Assembly: GCA_947489325.1 (NCBI GenBank)
Contig: CANLDA010000019.1
Coordinates: 1 to 64,000, forward strand
Length of the DNA: 64,000 nucleotides
Direction of reading: 5' to 3'
Source of the DNA: an uncultured Paracoccaceae bacterium
GTDB taxonomy: Bacteria > Pseudomonadota > Alphaproteobacteria > Rhodobacterales > Rhodobacteraceae
The first letter of the stretch is position 1. Each line of letters starts with the position of its first letter. Under the pieces are notes generated by a model. That model made no database searches and was not told the origin of the DNA. It saw only the letters and a list, made by a program, of their open reading frames with translations. Below are positions 61,101 to 64,000 of this stretch, piece by piece. Both the position numbers and the translations under genes were made by a program.

Positions 61101-64000
61101 CCGCCTGACCATTCAGGCCCTTCGCGACGGTCTGCGAAATTACAAATTGGATATCAAAGATCACAGCGGCCAAAGTATTCAGGCAATCGTCGACAGCATT
61201 AATGCAAAAGCCGATTTCTCGCCTGCCGACTATTATACTGTCGGAGAGGTTTTTGCGGCCAACCCAACACATAAACTCAACAGCACAGAACCGCTCTTGT
61301 TGAAAATACAAGGCGCACAATGGCAATCAGCGGGCGGCAAAAGTTTTAATGGTATCGCGACAGATCTGAATTACGGCGCATCTGTAACAGGGCATTCCAT
61401 CGCTTTGTTGAATGGTCAGAATCCACACATTATCGCACCCGGAATTCCCATAGAATATGATACCGAAAGCTATCTGACCCAAAGCGCGGACACTCTTGAA
61501 TCAATTGCCATGGCGTTTGGCTTTGTACATGAGGTTGATGGCATTGACGAAGGTGACGTTGCCACGCTTTTGGAAAAAGTCCCGGCTATTCTGGCGATGC
61601 CGAACCTGTTGGCCGCGCAGTCAATTTTACAGCTGCCTGAATTTTCGCATGCGGTTACGGCCGAAGACAATTTGCAGCTGGTCGCGCAGTCATATGGCAT
61701 TGATCTGGATGCGCTTGCCAGTGCCAACGGAGGTGCCGTAAATCTGTTTTCGGACACTGAAAACCCAAACCTGAATGTGCCACATCTCGCGAAATACCGT
61801 ACTGGTGATCTGATTGACGAGATGCGTCGTACTTTGGGAATGCAACATGTCAGCGCCATGGTTTCGCGGTTCTATCTGCATGGTCTGCGCTTGCCGACGG
61901 AATTCAAAGAAGGCGATCAGCGACTGGTGCCCAACCACAAAGGTTTGTTTGCCGAACCCGGTGGACGGTATCCACCAAATCTGGGCCTGTTTGCGCTGAC
62001 TGGTCAGGTCTTTCCTTTGCCGGATATTCCTGATCCCACCACCGTTGACCCGACTGCATTTTATAGGTTCCAACTGGATGTGGAGAAGGGAAGCTGGCTC
62101 ACTTTGGGGGGAGGCAGTACAGCAGAATTTATTCTGAATGCCGAACACGAGAACACCAACTACAAACAATTTGCTGCCGTTCGCCAAATCGCACATGGGG
62201 GGTACTTTGATCTTGGATCAAGCGCGGTTGCGCCGCTCCCTCTTGCTGGTGCCGAGCCAAGTCGATATCCGTTATCGACGGAAATTCCATGGCAGGCAGC
62301 GGTTGATATTAATTTGCCTCGAGAGGCGACAGCGCCTGTCACCCCGCGGCCACGCATGTGGTCGCTGCCCAATGAATTGATCAACACACCACATGACGAA
62401 GGCGTGTTACCAGTCGTCAAACCGGCCGTTGCCCGCACAATTGAATCTCGCGGTACAACCCGTGATGAGCCACTTGGAAACTATGGTTTTGGGACGATGG
62501 TCACGTTTAAGATCAAGCGCCTGATTTCCACAGATGGCAATGCTTTGTCAAAACGCACCTATGAAGTTATCGGTGCCCCCGAAGCAGAAATCACTTTGCT
62601 TGAGCGGCTTTTGGATCAATTGCGTGATAACTCCTCAAGCTTTAACCAAGTCAATCTGATGTATCGACCCGCATCGACCAGTTCCGAGGTTGCGGGGTGG
62701 TTGTCTGATGACCCAAGTCAAAGCCTGATGGGACTGACCCAGACCAACCTTTCGACCGAAACCCGGCCTGCCACTGCATTGAGTGCTCAAGATGCGCCAC
62801 AGGATTTGTCGAATATCATTGGTTCTCCGAATGCGTTTATGCGCCTGCTTTGGCAAGCCAGCATTACGCGCCAAGGGGGGTATTATTTAAATTATTCAAC
62901 AGATATTTCCGGCGATACAAAAGGACTTCCTGATCACATCTTCAATGAGCACGGCGAAGCCGAAGTGGCCATTCTTGCCGTGTTTGACCCCAAGACTGAA
63001 CAAGGTCAGATGCTTGGCAACTATATGAATGTTGCGATTACCAACGAGGCCTTTGATCTGACAGACGCTGCATTGGTTGCGGTTTCTGTTCCAATTGATG
63101 TGCCGCAAGGGCGTGAATTCGTTCCGGGTCAGGACACATTGGCCAGCTATGCTGCCAGCTACTACATGGGTGTGGGCCTGTTGGTCGAACTGAATGCCGA
63201 CCGCGCGTTGCGTGAAGGGGCGGTCATTCGTGTCGAAGGCGGCACTTATCAAGTTCCTGCGGTGTCTGATCCTTCAGGGCCTGGCGGTGATCTGAATGCC
63301 ATTGCGGCACATTTCTTTACGACTGTGCAGGACATTCGCGATATTAATGCTGCCGGGAATGCCTTGCCTGATACCTTGTCGCCCTTAACCGCGATCAAAT
63401 TGCCATCGGTTGACGTGACCATCAGCGCCAGCACTCCGGGCAGTTTTGCCGGAATGTCGCAATATTTCTCGTCGCCGCTTGCCGAACTTGCATCCGCGAA
63501 TGCCGAGCGCAACAAAGAAGATGGAACCTATCCACAAGAAGCATTGATCGCACGCACGGGGCCCGTCAGTTTGGCGCCCGAGATTAAACAAGGTGTGGCG
63601 GGTGTTTCATTGACGCGTCCGGTGCCGGTCGTTCCTGAGAGTGTGCTGGGTGATGCAGATAATTGGGCAATCCAATATTTGCGCCAAACCTTCAGCCTGC
63701 TTGGGTATCGTATCGCGGCAAATGCCGAGAACCAATATTTCCCAGAAAGCAATTGGGGCCTGCCTGCAGGGCCGATTGATCCGGACGCGACGCCTGCCGA
63801 TGACAAAGTACGCGCACCTCTTACGCCCACAACAGATGGTGACTGGACATTCGAATTGTCTGCTCCTTACAGCTCTGTGCTGGCTGCGGGTCATGTGGAT
63901 CCAAGTCCCTATCTTGGTGTTGGGGACATTCTGCAGTTCGAGTTGAGCTGGTTGGACATCTATGGCAATCGTATTCTAAGTCAGATTTTGGATCCTCAGC
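55195..64000 (+). CDS. Giant beta-rich protein with LysM-like repeats, runs off the window
   Basis: One frame stays open from the ATG at 55195, with GGAGGA upstream and a four-base overlap with the gene before, to the last base, giving more than 2930 residues. Near the start AGATGKGHQSSS (48-59) is Gly-rich and loop-like. The middle (about 1350-1650) has long repeated strands: GFYFGKLSSG, VFGFGGQIGLGKSIEAGILSAGFS, VQGRLFGSINFAIISAELNVAIKLYV. Between about 1989 and 2200 there are several LysM-like units, best seen in ADTLESIAMAFGF and AVTAEDNLQLVAQSYGIDLD with ALASANGG, then NLNVPHL. There is no signal peptide and few Cys. LysM repeats usually bind peptidoglycan or chitin. Not assignable to a known protein by eye. 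Confidence 0.85.
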   Translation, partial: MISLSYLYDLLFTTTNPFNAQNNTASLDLLRTRLNTSDPKTLRVYVAGATGKGHQSSSINVIWRLARAPGADNLNFGFGGMIEALYEGGDEVRDRLRRAFGLVGTDEGDIPNTNASIKLTSFDIKKPPSTTVDFGFTGGADEPDRNVEYYNYAKGLNVRAFLRLQPFGWVGFREEIQFLDPADRNILLTNVTAIGGSQFSYRVFYQDPQEFDNIPAPADPRQEIVEWITKDAQLKRLRLAPVYGIRKPPCEMNRPSEAVALLGGSMLAWQREGNVSNPNRQPVVIINFDNLPQSMLDDGTNLIAGGLTATETGLAKQASWVNSPTYTLAEARRRYFQNQLNGQNRFQTLFDPTFADFKNTVNALTDTDVLFVQLGGTSQQYFNYSMYRANMPPAFEGNNTANTVVNMGKPYLNTRRKNPGGGGGAFGPPRYPSTTLAYYNPYSSPNAMAAGADQLNQNLMNWPVDAKTRNPCQILGVDLLRPVTSENNDGGFQVYFRNLRNFFAQPEQDKLSVGSAYLQTQLASHGLGGLEAMDAKEDENPLDPLYEKLKAKVVIGQDLDLIPGVLTTGKIPDYFEKLIDGLAPSLKFKVTKFEPENGTPPIKEIILEGATDLFESAGVKTTDIKIVFTQQDNKLVQTTTFTFKQTWTMPEVPWIVFKDIFVTIQVQDSLVPAWVKLGGTYPPLDGMLSTQLPSEKDQWLLTADFEDYLSIDKAFQMAAGVNLVATLPPPLNTLSDLGLANVEAAYGLKEENLDSLSFVMKSRSNDPLPLVGKIALGDIEVNTLIIDPIKDQKAKVKAAGVFTIGSGEDAGQVKVSVAYPDFNFVGKLEKGVIKFEDMMTLFLPPEVTLDLPALPEIDQFEFSYTKKTDTMSVSMNLNIEWTFGFDFVGVPNSDLFTLNSVGFSVSREKKINTGSVTAQTTLFPSSSAKVNVEISALYDGKSNWTFKALTKNNVDAEVIISDYLGPDWVPTAINLPVMKDVGVTLLWGKDTGATSKAQSFEFTAKTAQPWAPIEALKDIFTLTFDLTLGYGPQKSEGIIKAALPAPTRLVALPTPANVNGPMETPVVGPYGKLIAGVNLWNIHLLATYEFQQDGKQKFCVTWLDVGLTACLENKLIPAKGNDPATEEWIATFSLDGESIGSLVEKFVSWATGTAFGLQAPWTILNDIDLSGVKIIYNFTKETVGFKIDIGPINLGLFTIKAISLDYNPNGNPAKTANGDIDVNAPRSKNKVEINIEGSFVWLEGDKLGWEPDDPSTTPAAPGSGNKFIDLRMLALGQHVTVDGLTRARNVNEVLETLRDLNIPQPPDIPIGGPNQPVFDAKSSWFVGFDFGLLKAEEKEDGGGKSTAVGAANDTLPMVGNEAKPPVYFIQLGIVFNDPNLYALRIALDGPMAKVFAGLEFQIMYQQYSKNVGRYSVEIALPMVMRKFQIGAASITLPSFAIDIFTNGDFQVDIGFPWKEDFTRSFSIEFMAGPIPVIGSAGFYFGKLSSGSTDKVPVTSKGWFNPVIVFGFGGQIGLGKSIEAGILSAGFSLTAFGIIEGVIARWQPYKGPTPIGDNTSLQDGYYFSMTGTIGVQGRLFGSINFAIISAELNVAIKLYVRITFASYEPIPITALASVDVSLKVKINLGLFKVTISLSFKAEVEATFVLENPMGGTAPWADNSLMASAANGNPSIPSQKRLAARGLNKQMPISRGGLMAMSATDDTFDPEWDSLQVGTVLNLQGYLMPALTVASGDNDHDPSAQPICYALNFFLEGEKPIEASDPNALSAHAADESVLPHADVAHAARARARKLQAMDAGSDKFEALAERILKWVIAAGKQQQLTPAQVDDVVVSDLFLSNALNYLADNTFPIPVANIDQFLEQQTKMSFGIDQSSEEDVPAVFFPAPPEVKLTVPENAAIPGSTKFEYTFGDYNNSTEGYIGKLNEYFAELKVQVEETTNNDGYEATSAAATGPSIASYIFGDYFGMIGRLTIQALRDGLRNYKLDIKDHSGQSIQAIVDSINAKADFSPADYYTVGEVFAANPTHKLNSTEPLLLKIQGAQWQSAGGKSFNGIATDLNYGASVTGHSIALLNGQNPHIIAPGIPIEYDTESYLTQSADTLESIAMAFGFVHEVDGIDEGDVATLLEKVPAILAMPNLLAAQSILQLPEFSHAVTAEDNLQLVAQSYGIDLDALASANGGAVNLFSDTENPNLNVPHLAKYRTGDLIDEMRRTLGMQHVSAMVSRFYLHGLRLPTEFKEGDQRLVPNHKGLFAEPGGRYPPNLGLFALTGQVFPLPDIPDPTTVDPTAFYRFQLDVEKGSWLTLGGGSTAEFILNAEHENTNYKQFAAVRQIAHGGYFDLGSSAVAPLPLAGAEPSRYPLSTEIPWQAAVDINLPREATAPVTPRPRMWSLPNELINTPHDEGVLPVVKPAVARTIESRGTTRDEPLGNYGFGTMVTFKIKRLISTDGNALSKRTYEVIGAPEAEITLLERLLDQLRDNSSSFNQVNLMYRPASTSSEVAGWLSDDPSQSLMGLTQTNLSTETRPATALSAQDAPQDLSNIIGSPNAFMRLLWQASITRQGGYYLNYSTDISGDTKGLPDHIFNEHGEAEVAILAVFDPKTEQGQMLGNYMNVAITNEAFDLTDAALVAVSVPIDVPQGREFVPGQDTLASYAASYYMGVGLLVELNADRALREGAVIRVEGGTYQVPAVSDPSGPGGDLNAIAAHFFTTVQDIRDINAAGNALPDTLSPLTAIKLPSVDVTISASTPGSFAGMSQYFSSPLAELASANAERNKEDGTYPQEALIARTGPVSLAPEIKQGVAGVSLTRPVPVVPESVLGDADNWAIQYLRQTFSLLGYRIAANAENQYFPESNWGLPAGPIDPDATPADDKVRAPLTPTTDGDWTFELSAPYSSVLAAGHVDPSPYLGVGDILQFELSWLDIYGNRILSQILDPQ

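Noticed and set aside
1-64000. tRNA, rRNA, riboswitch
   Set aside because: I looked for cloverleaf-like arms and conserved RNA blocks in the gaps between genes and saw none, but a covariance search would be needed to exclude them.

Overview
The window looks like part of a large plasmid or chromid from an alphaproteobacterium, probably of the Rhodobacterales/Roseobacter group. Evidence is a divergent parA-parB / repA replication module with nearby palindromic parS-like sites, a DUF1403-ScpB pair, a tyrosine recombinase, moderate GC content and much recombined accessory DNA. There are no rRNA, tRNA or core metabolic genes. Assignments come from reading motifs by eye; no database search was possible.

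Layout. (1) 0-1.5 kb: the end of an unidentified gene and a phd-doc toxin-antitoxin pair. (2) 1.5-8.7 kb: a leftward five-gene run (IalB-like protein, lipoprotein, small exported peptide, 154-aa protein, PaaK-like adenylate-forming enzyme) back to back with a rightward two-partner secretion pair, tpsA-tpsB. (3) 8.7-13.5 kb: a scrambled zone with IS remnants, a MerR regulator and MFS pump sharing a SoxR-box-like promoter, an EamA transporter, a broken EamA gene, and a fused remnant of a second copy of the ligase...tpsB locus. (4) 13.5-27.6 kb: a leftward run of a membrane-bound spermidine-synthase-like protein, an unknown exported protein, a Sel1-repeat protein, a 2909-aa CdiA-like TPS exoprotein and a likely immunity gene, with no tpsB of its own. 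(5) 28-36 kb: the GC-richer plasmid backbone: truncated scpB, DUF1403, recombinase, Fic protein, parB, parA, an origin region with short direct repeats, repA. (6) 36-64 kb: a large accessory cluster of a lipoprotein, three serine proteases of two folds, an animal-haem-peroxidase-like protein lacking its proximal histidine, a PAP2/vanadium-haloperoxidase-like protein with a (GGGGA)n leader, a SARP-type regulator with helical repeats, a nitrilase-like protein, two paralogous two-domain beta proteins, a 1249-aa protein and a giant protein of more than 2930 residues with LysM-like repeats that runs off the window.

How it fits together. The two secretion loci look like one functional group: the only intact TpsB (6983-8689) may export both TpsA proteins, and the pseudogene patch between them shows that the ligase-tpsB neighbourhood was once present twice. 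The 36-64 kb cluster is the best candidate for an undescribed system. Its tightly spaced genes, several ending in overlapping start/stop codons, combine proteases, peroxidase-like folds and giant beta-rich proteins around one SARP-like regulator. Most of these proteins show no signal peptide.
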